From Prosthecochloris sp. (lineage in GTDB: Bacteria; Bacteroidota; Chlorobiia; Chlorobiales; Chlorobiaceae), in NCBI GenBank assembly GCA_004028745.1, contig RAZP01000050.1, forward strand, positions 1-16,242: a DNA stretch of 16,242 nucleotides, read 5' to 3'. Positions 1 through 7,426 of this stretch are shown in pieces (position 1 is the first letter of the stretch; the number at the start of each line of letters is the position of its first letter). A program made the position numbers and the translations under genes. The notes below the pieces were generated by a model, which saw nothing but the letters and a program-made list of their open reading frames with translations, did not search any database and was not told the DNA's origin.

Positions 1-666
1 TTCAGCGTACTGTTCCGGTGAAAGCAGACTTGCCAGTAGATTCTCCAGCTGCATTTCACCGAACACACCTCGAATTTTAACGTTTGCAAGCACTTTTTTC
101 AGGTCCCCGACACCGGATGCCAAGCTCTTCATCTCACCCAGTCCCTCATGCACTTGACGAAGCCGGTCGCTGACCTGACTGAAAGACTCGGTCAATCGTT
201 TTTCAAGAGTTGATTGCAGCTTTTCATCCACTGTCTTTCGCATCTCCTCAAGCTTTATCTCATTCTGGTCCTGCAGGGACTGGAGACGTTTTTCAACGGT
301 ATCCCGTATACTTTCCAGCCTCCGGGATGTCTCCTCTTTCAGGGTGTTCTGTCTTGAGAGCAGCTCGCTGAAATTTCTTCGCTGCAGCTCATCCTGCCGC
401 ATAACATGCGTCCCCAATGCATCCTCAAATGATTTCAGAGACGACAACTGCTCCGTACGGCTATCCTGAAATAACCGCGCAAATTCCATTCTGTTGCGCT
501 GAAATTCGTTTTTCTGCTCATTCTTAAGCCGCTCCAGATCGGAATGCAACATACTTTCGCTTTGCCGAAACATATCCCGCGAAACCCCTCCTTTATTACC
601 AAAAAGGAGAATAAGCAGAATGACAACGAGAAGAACAATGACAGCTATAAGAAGGTAGGTTGTCAT
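1..666 (-). CDS. rmuC: DNA recombination protein RmuC, 5' part only
   Basis: Translating leftward from the ATG at 666 gives 222 residues before the window edge. Residues 4-22 are a strongly hydrophobic membrane anchor (Y-LLIAVIVLLVVILLILLF). About 150 residues of charged, heptad-like sequence follow, typical of the RmuC coiled coil. At the visible C-terminal end the start of the nuclease-like core is recognisable: NVKIRGVFGEMQLENLL, then LLSPEQYAE, which matches the family pattern N-K-RG-WGE-QL-LLE-L-PEQY. RmuC proteins are inner-membrane-anchored and limit recombination between inverted repeats; they belong to the PD-(D/E)XK nuclease-like group. The gene is the last visible member of the leftward string, 42 bases after the phosphatase gene. 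No good Shine-Dalgarno sequence precedes the ATG, but the start is supported because the membrane anchor begins at once. The catalytic part lies outside the window. Confidence 0.9.
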   Translation of the reverse strand, partial: MTTYLLIAVIVLLVVILLILLFGNKGGVSRDMFRQSESMLHSDLERLKNEQKNEFQRNRMEFARLFQDSRTEQLSSLKSFEDALGTHVMRQDELQRRNFSELLSRQNTLKEETSRRLESIRDTVEKRLQSLQDQNEIKLEEMRKTVDEKLQSTLEKRLTESFSQVSDRLRQVHEGLGEMKSLASGVGDLKKVLANVKIRGVFGEMQLENLLASLLSPEQYAE

Positions 667-708
667 GGAGTCGCCCGAATTGAAGTGATCAATTTTGAAG
701 ACATGCCA

Positions 709-1467
709 TCAGACAATCCCGGCAACAAGCTTATCTCCGATAAACCGGTTGGCACTTACCAGGCCCTGACCATAAATCGTGGTCTGGCCGGTATAGTCAA
801 AACAGTTCCCCCCGGCCTCGATAACTATCGGGATAACAGCCGCGCAGTCCCATGGGCTCATTACTTTGTCCACAGCAACCTCGGCTCTTCCAGATGCAAC
901 GAGCATGTGACCGTAACAGTCACCCCATCCACGAACCAGCCCCGCATCATGACGAAGACTGTCTACAGGATGGTCCGAAGGTGGGTCGAGAAGGTATTCT
1001 TTTTCGGTAAACACAACGGTTGCGTCTCGGTAATCCGATATTCCTGAAACCTGTATAGCATCGCCGTTCATAAAAGCACCATAACCCTCTTCAGCATAAT
1101 ACATCTCATTCAGCGCGGGAAAGTTTACCACGCCCAGCCTCATCCTGCGATCGACCTCTAAGCCAATCATAACGCCGTAAAGAGGAACACCGTGTATAAA
1201 AGACCTTGTCCCATCAATCGGATCGAGTATCCAGCGCCGTCCGTTGACCGATATTTTTTCTTCAAACTCTTCCCCGAATATCCCGTCACCGGGAAAGACA
1301 TCTGTAATGCCTTTCCGTATCAGCTCTTCGGCTTTTCTGTCTGCTTCAGTAACAGGAGTATTATCCCTTTTGGCATCAACCTTGAGAGATTTGCTCTGAT
1401 AAAACGAGAGGGTAAGATTTCCAGCCTCTTCAGCAAGTTTGACGGCAAGTTGCAGGTCTTCAGTCAT
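709..1467 (-). CDS. hisN: Inositol-monophosphatase-family phosphatase, probable histidinol-phosphatase
   Basis: A 252-residue protein of the Mg-dependent IMPase superfamily. Visible motifs are DNTPVTEAD (residues 35-43), GEEFEE (65-70, metal-binding Glu), the signature WILDPIDGTRSFIHG (79-93; metal ligands D82 and D85) and SPWDCAAVIPIVIEAGG (204-220; D207). The WILDPIDGT-SF form and the WD-AA-IPIVEAGG tail fit the HisN branch, which removes phosphate from histidinol phosphate in histidine synthesis. Inositol-1-phosphatase or CysQ-like activity cannot be excluded from sequence. The reading frame is open further upstream to 1521, but the ATG at 1467 is preferred: it lies four bases after the upstream stop, GGA precedes it, and family members begin just before the DLQLAVKLAEEAG helix. 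The gene is probably co-transcribed with its upstream neighbour. Confidence 0.88.
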   Translation of the reverse strand: MTEDLQLAVKLAEEAGNLTLSFYQSKSLKVDAKRDNTPVTEADRKAEELIRKGITDVFPGDGIFGEEFEEKISVNGRRWILDPIDGTRSFIHGVPLYGVMIGLEVDRRMRLGVVNFPALNEMYYAEEGYGAFMNGDAIQVSGISDYRDATVVFTEKEYLLDPPSDHPVDSLRHDAGLVRGWGDCYGHMLVASGRAEVAVDKVMSPWDCAAVIPIVIEAGGNCFDYTGQTTIYGQGLVSANRFIGDKLVAGIV

Positions 1468-1471
1468 AGTT

Positions 1472-2275
1472 TTACATTCCTTCACCCAAAGGATGCCTTC
1501 GTTCAAACTCCCTGACCGCACTGTCCATATCCCTATCAGACGGCTGCAAAGCCTCTAACCGTGAAACAACCCCGGAAATTCCGCGATAAACATCATTCTG
1601 TTCTTTCTCGGTAACAGAAGAAAAAACCGACCCCAGGTGCTTACGTGTTACATGAACAGATAGTTCATAGTTTCCGGTTTCATACAGTGATGTATAGAAA
1701 TCCTGAACGTTCCGATCGAGAATATTTGAAAGTACTTCGAGATGAAGAGGCTCCTGTAAATAACTGTAAAAGCTGATCTGCAATCGGAGGAGCGGATAGG
1801 TTTTCAGCGAAAGATAGGAAATACGCATACCGTAGGTTTTGTTCATGATGTCATGGGCAATTCCTTGGGCCTCCTGCTCAACACCGGAATACCCGAGATC
1901 GAGCAGAATTCTTGCAGTACCGGACAGTTCAGTTATTGCCGGCATATTGAATTCCAAAGTACCCGGATAACCGAAAACACGGTGATGTTCCCCTGTAATC
2001 GATATGGTTCCCGGAGATTCAGATAGCCGCATCGATGTAGCTTCTCCTGTCGGAAGACTCTTGATGACATCTGAATACTGCGGGTCTGCATCTACAAACC
2101 GCTGGCCCCTCGTCCAGGGTTCAAGACGAGCAAACTGTTGGTGTATATCGTTTGTGGCAACCTCATCCTTTTCGTGAGGCGCATTAAAACGATTTCCTAA
2201 TGATTTTGAAAAAAAAGACAATTTTAACTGCAATTTGTGGTTTTTCTTAAAATACAAACAAAGCACATAAAACAC
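1472..2275 (-). CDS. Conserved-looking protein of unknown function
   Basis: I do not recognise the family. The open frame encodes up to 267 residues. The only starts near its beginning are GTG (2275) or TTG codons; the first in-frame ATG is about 70 residues in, so the N-terminus is uncertain. The first 20 residues are basic and hydrophobic but do not form a convincing signal peptide. The middle (about 115-140) reads SGTARILLDLGYSGVEQEAQG, followed by a mixed alpha/beta stretch rich in Leu, Tyr and Ser, then a charged C-terminal helix (REFERRHP). No metal-binding or nucleotide-binding motif is apparent. It starts nine bases after the kinase stop and ends four bases before hisN, so it is almost certainly co-transcribed and may be translationally coupled to the kinase. 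A role linked to the sensor is possible by position only. Confidence 0.7.
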   Translation of the reverse strand: MFYVLCLYFKKNHKLQLKLSFFSKSLGNRFNAPHEKDEVATNDIHQQFARLEPWTRGQRFVDADPQYSDVIKSLPTGEATSMRLSESPGTISITGEHHRVFGYPGTLEFNMPAITELSGTARILLDLGYSGVEQEAQGIAHDIMNKTYGMRISYLSLKTYPLLRLQISFYSYLQEPLHLEVLSNILDRNVQDFYTSLYETGNYELSVHVTRKHLGSVFSSVTEKEQNDVYRGISGVVSRLEALQPSDRDMDSAVREFERRHPLGEGM

Positions 2276-2284
2276 AGGACATGA

Positions 2285-4387
2285 CTACCTTACCCACTGA
2301 TTGATTTTCATCAGCAGCACCTTGGTATCAACCGGCTTTACAAGATAATCATTCATGCCGGCACGTATGGCTTCGTCTATCGAACCTTCATCCGAGTCGC
2401 CGCTGAGCCCGATAACCGGCACAGAAGACATTACGGGATTCAGGGACCGACGAATACGGCTTGTTGTTTCTATACCGTCAGCCAACGGCATCCTGATATC
2501 CATCAATACAAGATCGAACGACCTGCTTTCAAGCTTTTTCAGCGCATCCATACCGTCAACTGCTTCATCGATCAAAATGCCTTGTTTTTCAAGCACCGTT
2601 TTAAGCGCGATACGGTTGAAAGAGGAATCGTCCGCAATGAGAAGAGACTTCCCTTTTAGGTCCTTTGCCGAGCTCATTTGAAAATCATGTAAAATGCCGG
2701 CAAGCTGTCTGACCAGTTCAGTTTGTAAACAAGGTTTTGTAATCAGCCCCTGCATACCCGCTTTCTTCGTTTTGCTGTTTGCAATGTAATACGGCGCCGC
2801 CGTATAAGCTACAATTGGAACCATGGCGATCTCTTTACCCGCCTCCCCCTTTCTGATCCTTTCCGTTGCCTCATAACCGTTCATGAGAGGCATCTTAAGA
2901 TTCATGATAACAAGGTCATACCAGGCTCCCGCAAGCTTTTCGAGCGCCTCCTTTCCATTCCCTGCCTCATCAACTATCACATCAAGTTCCGTCAGAACAC
3001 CCCTGACTGCAGCCCTGTCGATTTGCTCATCATCGACCACAAGAATACGTTTCTTCTCGAACAAAGCCTTGTTTGCGGCGATAAGCTCATCATGACTCTC
3101 CTGGAGTTCAGCATCGGAGATCATGGGAAACGTCAGAATAAATTCGGTATACTCCCCCTCGATAGAATCACAATTGATATCCCCTCCGAAAGCTCGCATG
3201 ATGCGCTTGCAATAAGACAGACCAAGCCCGGTTCCTCCTTTTCTGCCCGATGTAAAGTAAGCATTGAATAACTTATCAAGGTTTTCAGGAGGGATTCCGG
3301 GACCGGTGTCTTTGACTTTTACCTTGTTGGATTGCGTTCCTTTCTCCAGGGAGATGTAAATTTTTGCCTCGGGGTAGGATTTAAGAAAATACAACGCATT
3401 CATAATCAGATTGAACAGGACAAAAATATACATGGTTTCACCGACCTTGAACATAAAGTCTTCGTTTCTGTCGAACATGATTTTTTCCCGTTCTTCCCTC
3501 GATTCAAAACCATACTCATCAATTGCCTTTTGTGTGATGACGGCAGCCGATGCATAGACGAATGTGCTCTGGTCTATCGGCTTTTCCCTGACCTCGTCAA
3601 GAATCATAGTGATGACCTGTGAACCACGTTTTACCGACACTTTACTCTGTGCAACATGCTGATAAAGCTTGTCAAGGGTGTAATCACTGATCGGAGCAGA
3701 TGGTCTGCCAGGATGATAACCGGGAAGATTTTGTTCGATGGCTTCGAGATTGTGTCGCACCTGGCCGAGAGGATTACGCATCTCATGTGCGATGCTGCCG
3801 GCAAGCGCTTGTAATGCAGAATTTTTTTCCAGCGCTATCTGTCCCCTTTTATTACCATAGCTGAAAACATAACCAGCCACAACGGTGAAAAAGATTACAA
3901 TTGAATACAAGGGAATATTAAAGTCAGGATTGAGCTGGATATGAGGGGTAGAAAGAATAAAGTAGATAATACCGGCAGACACTCCGACAAGAAGATCAAA
4001 AAGAAACATTAACCAGTTCGGAACATAAGCAATAAGCACGAAGATCATGAAAATCTCCCAATAGAGCCAGAGATCATGAAAATCGTTTTTTAGCAGATAG
4101 ACAGTAAAGATGAAAGGCAAAGTAAAAATGATTACAATATGCCAATAAACTCGAAAATAGGGTTTTAACTTTTCCGGCAGATGCATACCAATAAGAACGG
4201 AAAGAGAAAAAAACGTCGCCATCAGCCTTAACTCGATACTCTCGTAAGGAAGATGGAAAATATATTTGAAGATAAAATAAAAGAAGAAGTGGGCCGGTGC
4301 TCCCAAGACTGCTGCAGTGAGAATATTAAAACGGGATATCTGTGTCCCTTCCCACATGTTTTTTTTTATGTATCCCCAAACACTCAC
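2285..4387 (-). CDS. CqsS-like membrane hybrid sensor histidine kinase with two receiver domains
   Basis: A 700-residue protein with a GTG start. About six membrane segments lie between residues 20 and 178 with almost no periplasmic loops. The kinase core follows: H box AHEMRNPLGQVRHN with H201, N box FNLIMNALYF with N330, G1 DTGPGIP (360-366) and G2 GTGLGL (385-390). Two receiver domains follow. The first (about 446-565) has DD at 452-453 and K551 but N496 where the phospho-acceptor Asp should be. The second (about 580-700) is complete, with D586, D587, D630 and K684. Layout and wording resemble Vibrio CqsS, receptor for the alpha-hydroxyketone CAI-1: the AHEMRNPL box, the AFGG-I-C-S-G-TEF-L-FP block and the AGMNDYLVKP end. 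The GTG overlaps the preceding stop by four bases (GTGA), implying coupled translation. The ligand here is unknown. Confidence is high for hybrid kinase and good for CqsS-like. Confidence 0.92.
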   Translation of the reverse strand: MSVWGYIKKNMWEGTQISRFNILTAAVLGAPAHFFFYFIFKYIFHLPYESIELRLMATFFSLSVLIGMHLPEKLKPYFRVYWHIVIIFTLPFIFTVYLLKNDFHDLWLYWEIFMIFVLIAYVPNWLMFLFDLLVGVSAGIIYFILSTPHIQLNPDFNIPLYSIVIFFTVVAGYVFSYGNKRGQIALEKNSALQALAGSIAHEMRNPLGQVRHNLEAIEQNLPGYHPGRPSAPISDYTLDKLYQHVAQSKVSVKRGSQVITMILDEVREKPIDQSTFVYASAAVITQKAIDEYGFESREEREKIMFDRNEDFMFKVGETMYIFVLFNLIMNALYFLKSYPEAKIYISLEKGTQSNKVKVKDTGPGIPPENLDKLFNAYFTSGRKGGTGLGLSYCKRIMRAFGGDINCDSIEGEYTEFILTFPMISDAELQESHDELIAANKALFEKKRILVVDDEQIDRAAVRGVLTELDVIVDEAGNGKEALEKLAGAWYDLVIMNLKMPLMNGYEATERIRKGEAGKEIAMVPIVAYTAAPYYIANSKTKKAGMQGLITKPCLQTELVRQLAGILHDFQMSSAKDLKGKSLLIADDSSFNRIALKTVLEKQGILIDEAVDGMDALKKLESRSFDLVLMDIRMPLADGIETTSRIRRSLNPVMSSVPVIGLSGDSDEGSIDEAIRAGMNDYLVKPVDTKVLLMKINQWVR

Positions 4388-5691
4388 GCTGCATCCTGTT
4401 GAATTACCAAATCAACCGTCTCAGCTGCGGCTCTGAAACAAGCTTCGAGCGAAGCCCCCCGGCGGTAATCCCCAGTTAACAGCAAACCCTTGAAAGGTTT
4501 GACCAATTCATCCAGTTTTTGAAGCATCCGGTAGTGATAAGGGGAATAAGCACACAGTCCCGGGAAAATATACTTATATATGAAATTTTGCCTGCTGTTT
4601 TGTTTAATGTTGAAATATGGCTCAATGATCTTCTCTCCGAGAGAAATAACGTCGTCAGGAAGAGATTCCTTCGTTACCACAGACCGGGCGGTCGTTCCGC
4701 TGAAAGTATACCTGACGATACCAAGGTCACGAATACTGTAAGCCCCTGCATTGCTTAATGGAGAAAACCTGTCAAACACCATGGCCCTTTGCATGTCCGG
4801 GAAAACATCATCACGATACCGTGCAATAGCTACAGCAACCGGATAATACTGAACCTGGTCAAGTAAAGCTGAAAGCATAGGCAGGGAATCGCTGAAAAGA
4901 GCCGAAGCCTGCACAGCCGGTAAAGCAACGAGAACCTTGCGATACCTTTCCCGGCGGCTCTCCGAACCATGAACGTAATGAAGCACGGTTTCTCCATTGC
5001 TGTATTCAAGAGCCTTGACATGATGCCCGGTAAGCAGCTTCACCGATTGTGCATGTACCTTGAATCGCTCAAGCATGCCCTGCATGCCTTGCTTAAGCTG
5101 CTCATAACTGTCGAGCACCAATGCAAGGTTGGAACCGAAATTACCGGGATAGCACTCTTCAGGCTCCGCACCGTTCATTCGAACCGTTACGGGACGTATA
5201 AGATGATCAGCACAGCCTTTCGGGAAAAAGGAAGCCAGGGACTTGTCATCAAAATGATCCGCAAGCGCGTTGAAATACGGTGTATTTAAAAATCCCTGCC
5301 CATAATCTTTGCTCACCGCCTGCACAAGGGGCAAAAGCTTCAGAGTTCCTCCAAAGCCGGCAAGCGTGAGCACACGCAGGATATTAAACAACCGCTCCTT
5401 TTCCTTGTTGAGCCGGACAACCTTCCCATTAATAACCTGGGAGGTATTGAATCCGAAATACTCAAAATCCAACCCTCCAAGCTCTGTCACGAACTCTCGA
5501 AATCTCCTGTACTTCCGCCCTATATTCTTTCCTCCAAAATCCAGCCATCTCCCTTCGACGCATTCGCTGCCGATTCGGCCGCCGATACGGCTGCTGGACT
5601 CGTAAAGATCAACCTCCAAACCATATTGCTGAAGATAATATGCAGCGGCAACACCCGATATTCCTCCGCCGATAACAGCTGCTTTACTCAT
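4384..5691 (-). CDS. FAD-dependent oxidoreductase, amine oxidase / protoporphyrinogen-oxidase-like
   Basis: A 435-residue flavoprotein. The N-terminal dinucleotide-binding fold has VIGGGISGVAAAYYL (GxGxxG at 8-13), the acidic end of strand 2 at E31, and the following GG-R motif SRIGGRIGSE (35-42) typical of the amine oxidase/phytoene desaturase/HemY superfamily. The C-terminal FAD contact LLLTGDYRRGASLEACF (about residue 402 onward) is also present. The centre is variable and gives no substrate. The start is firm: the ATG overlaps the end of the AfsA-like gene (ATGAGTAA, eight shared bases), and its own stop overlaps the kinase start. The gene sits between a possible signal synthase and a signal receptor, so oxidation or reduction of a signal precursor is an attractive guess. 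A tetrapyrrole or carotenoid substrate is the alternative in a photosynthetic organism. Nothing visible decides between them. Confidence 0.88.
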   Translation of the reverse strand: MSKAAVIGGGISGVAAAYYLQQYGLEVDLYESSSRIGGRIGSECVEGRWLDFGGKNIGRKYRRFREFVTELGGLDFEYFGFNTSQVINGKVVRLNKEKERLFNILRVLTLAGFGGTLKLLPLVQAVSKDYGQGFLNTPYFNALADHFDDKSLASFFPKGCADHLIRPVTVRMNGAEPEECYPGNFGSNLALVLDSYEQLKQGMQGMLERFKVHAQSVKLLTGHHVKALEYSNGETVLHYVHGSESRRERYRKVLVALPAVQASALFSDSLPMLSALLDQVQYYPVAVAIARYRDDVFPDMQRAMVFDRFSPLSNAGAYSIRDLGIVRYTFSGTTARSVVTKESLPDDVISLGEKIIEPYFNIKQNSRQNFIYKYIFPGLCAYSPYHYRMLQKLDELVKPFKGLLLTGDYRRGASLEACFRAAAETVDLVIQQDAA

Positions 5692-6682
5692 TACTAACCG
5701 GTTTGCTCATTGCTTGTACTTTTGATGTAAACAATCTTCTGTTCCTTGCAGAAAGATTTTCAGTTCTGCGGCGATGTCTGGTATAACGCTCCTTGTTCAT
5801 AAAGACAACGGCATTCAGAGTTGCTTCAGCGCATAATTTCCCCCACTGGTAAACCTGACAGATGGCAAAACTGTCTTTTTCACCAACCTCCTGGGGAACT
5901 GTATAGGACGTGTATGAACGAATTATTACAGGAGCTTTATGCTCAATATAATTATAAAAACTTGTACAATAGGACATCAGGGTCATCCCTCCCGTAGCCG
6001 GCAGCCCGCTGCTCAGATGAGTTGTAGCAATGCCTGCCTGCCTCATGGCTTCAAGGAGCAGCATCCCCTGAACGTGGTCGGATTCATGGTCGAATCTGAG
6101 CTCCTCGGTATGCATCAGCATGTTATAGTAAACAAGCCTTCCTGCAAAGTACGGTTCGGAAAGAAGGGCATTGGCTGGATTTTTCTTGTGAATGACGTCG
6201 GGATTGACAACCCCCGGAACAACATCCTCATCCCTCACCGCAAGAGGGCTCTTCAGCAATCCATCAATATCCAGCGGAATCTTCCTGAGCAGGGCAGCAA
6301 TTGTTTCCGAATCGGCGCCATCCAATGCTTCAAAAGCAAGCTTAGATTGGATATTCTCAAGTTTTCCGAGCCATTCACCAGGACTTGAAAGATACTCGGG
6401 CGAGAGGTACATCTCGCATGATGCACCCAGAAGACCGACATACAAGATAATTTCTTCAATCGAATTCACTTTAATGACATTGTGCGCACCATGATCATCA
6501 GGCAGGCTGTCATCTTCAAAAACAAGGGTATAGTTTGTTTTTCCAGGAACAAGGCTCAGAAACCTGTTGTCCTTTCTGTTCTTTCGGTCATGTCTTAGAA
6601 GCAGCAACTTTTCAGCGCGATCACAAAGCAATGGCTCCCTTATAAAACTCTGTATCTGTGGTGATACACTCTGCTTCAACAT
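5684..6682 (-). CDS. AfsA-type hotdog protein (A-factor biosynthesis domain)
   Basis: A 332-residue protein. Its C-terminal half (about 163-297) carries an A-factor-biosynthesis hotdog domain: VIHKKNPANALLSEPYF, then the hallmark FDHESDHVQGMLLLEAMRQAG (family pattern DH-DHV-GM-LLEA-RQ). Only one such domain is clear, whereas Streptomyces AfsA has two; the N-terminal 160 residues are unassigned and could be a diverged second copy. AfsA joins a beta-ketoacyl chain to dihydroxyacetone phosphate to make gamma-butyrolactone signals; other members act in lipid or polyketide chemistry. Two ATG codons stand together (6685 and 6682). The second is chosen because AGGAGG (6688-6693) lies five bases before it but only two before the first. 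This is the first gene of the leftward string and overlaps the flavoprotein gene by eight bases, which ties them functionally. The basic C-terminal tail is unusual. Confidence 0.82.
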   Translation of the reverse strand: MLKQSVSPQIQSFIREPLLCDRAEKLLLLRHDRKNRKDNRFLSLVPGKTNYTLVFEDDSLPDDHGAHNVIKVNSIEEIILYVGLLGASCEMYLSPEYLSSPGEWLGKLENIQSKLAFEALDGADSETIAALLRKIPLDIDGLLKSPLAVRDEDVVPGVVNPDVIHKKNPANALLSEPYFAGRLVYYNMLMHTEELRFDHESDHVQGMLLLEAMRQAGIATTHLSSGLPATGGMTLMSYCTSFYNYIEHKAPVIIRSYTSYTVPQEVGEKDSFAICQVYQWGKLCAEATLNAVVFMNKERYTRHRRRTENLSARNRRLFTSKVQAMSKPVSNE

Positions 6683-6996
6683 CATAACCTCCTGAAAGAT
6701 TTGTTTAACAAAAAACTACACCAAGGGGAACAGTGATTGCACACCGTTACTTCTCCATGACTCAAAAACCGGAAACCTCATACTCCCCTTATAACATTAT
6801 TTATTATATAACATACTTCTATTTCATTATTTTCAAGAATCATACAACGATTTCATTCCATCCACAGTTTTTAACTTATTTAACGTTTTCGTAACGGTCC
6901 CATCAACAACAGGCTGACACCGGCATGGATTCGATCGGTTATCCCACCATAAAGACACCGCTATTAACTTGTGGGCACCTCTATAAATTGTCGTGA

Positions 6997-7115
6997 GTCC
7001 CGATAGCATCGGGATACAAGGCGGACGGAGTCCCGACATTGTCGGGATAAACTTCAAAACCGGAGTGTCCCGACTTGTCGGGACATGAGGATTTCGATCC
7101 CGACAAGGTCGGGAC
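6997..7115. repeat. Array of four GTCGGGA palindromes
   Basis: Four near-perfect hairpins occur in 119 bases: tcccgat-agc-atcggga (6998-7014), tcccgac-att-gtcggga (7031-7047), tgtcccgac-tt-gtcgggaca (7066-7085) and tcccgac-aag-gtcggga (7098-7114). Starts of the common core are about 30-37 bases apart. The stems are kept while loops and spacers differ, so selection or copying acts on the palindrome, not on a protein. No T-run follows any of them, so they are not simple terminators. They may be a dispersed repetitive element or protein-binding sites; sequence alone does not decide. Confidence 0.8.
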
Positions 7116-7293
7116 AACGACGTAATCATGGTGCGCAACAAATCAATAGAGGAGCCCTTGTCAACAACTGCCATTTACCAATTTATACCCTAATACATGC
7201 TATCGCAATGGTAAATAATATAAGCATATAGTAATAAAAAAGTGTATTTAGACAACAATCTGGACAAGAAATGAGTTCAATGTGCTTTTAACG

Positions 7294-7426
7294 TATAATT
7301 TTCACCCGCGACGTTTTTTGCCTTGTGCTTCATCTTATATAGGCGGGAGTTTTTATTCACAAGGCTTCACGATGTTCCCGGATTTTCGTATTTTTGGCTT
7401 TTCAACAAATCAAATTATCCAGGAAC
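7294..7426 (+). promoter_or_regulatory. hemB -10 element and structured leader (candidate)
   Basis: A perfect tataat stands at 7294-7299, giving a predicted start near 7306 and a leader of about 120 bases before hemB. No good -35 lies at the usual distance. The leader holds two interleaved complementary pairs: cccgc (7305-7309) with gcggg (7343-7347), and gccttgtg (7320-7327) with cacaaggc (7358-7365). A competing partner for gcggg is tcccg at 7376-7380. The second helix is perfect over eight bases. The structure is inferred by eye only. Confidence 0.35.

Larger units (their letters stand above)
6686..7426. other. Long divergent intergenic region with palindrome array and hemB leader
   Basis: This stretch separates the leftward AfsA-like operon from rightward hemB and holds no convincing gene. 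6780-6830 is very AT-rich and contains a direct repeat of tataacat (6790-6797, 6807-6814); promoter elements for the leftward operon probably lie here, but no clear -35/-10 pair is visible. 6997-7115 holds four palindromes (separate entry). An 8-base inverted repeat, atttacca/tggtaaat, lies at 7173-7180 and 7209-7216. From about 7290 the region forms the hemB promoter and leader. The leftward open frame from 7174 to 6833 is judged non-coding because the palindromes fall inside it. Confidence 0.6.

Noticed and set aside
544..1047. Rightward open frame of 167 codons
   Set aside because: It runs opposite to rmuC and hisN, whose family motifs are clear on the other strand. Its protein has no recognisable composition or domain.
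6997..7115. Palindrome array as a CRISPR
   Set aside because: Repeats are short palindromes of unequal loop and spacing (about 30-37 bases start to start), spacers are only about 15-20 bases, and no cas gene is near.
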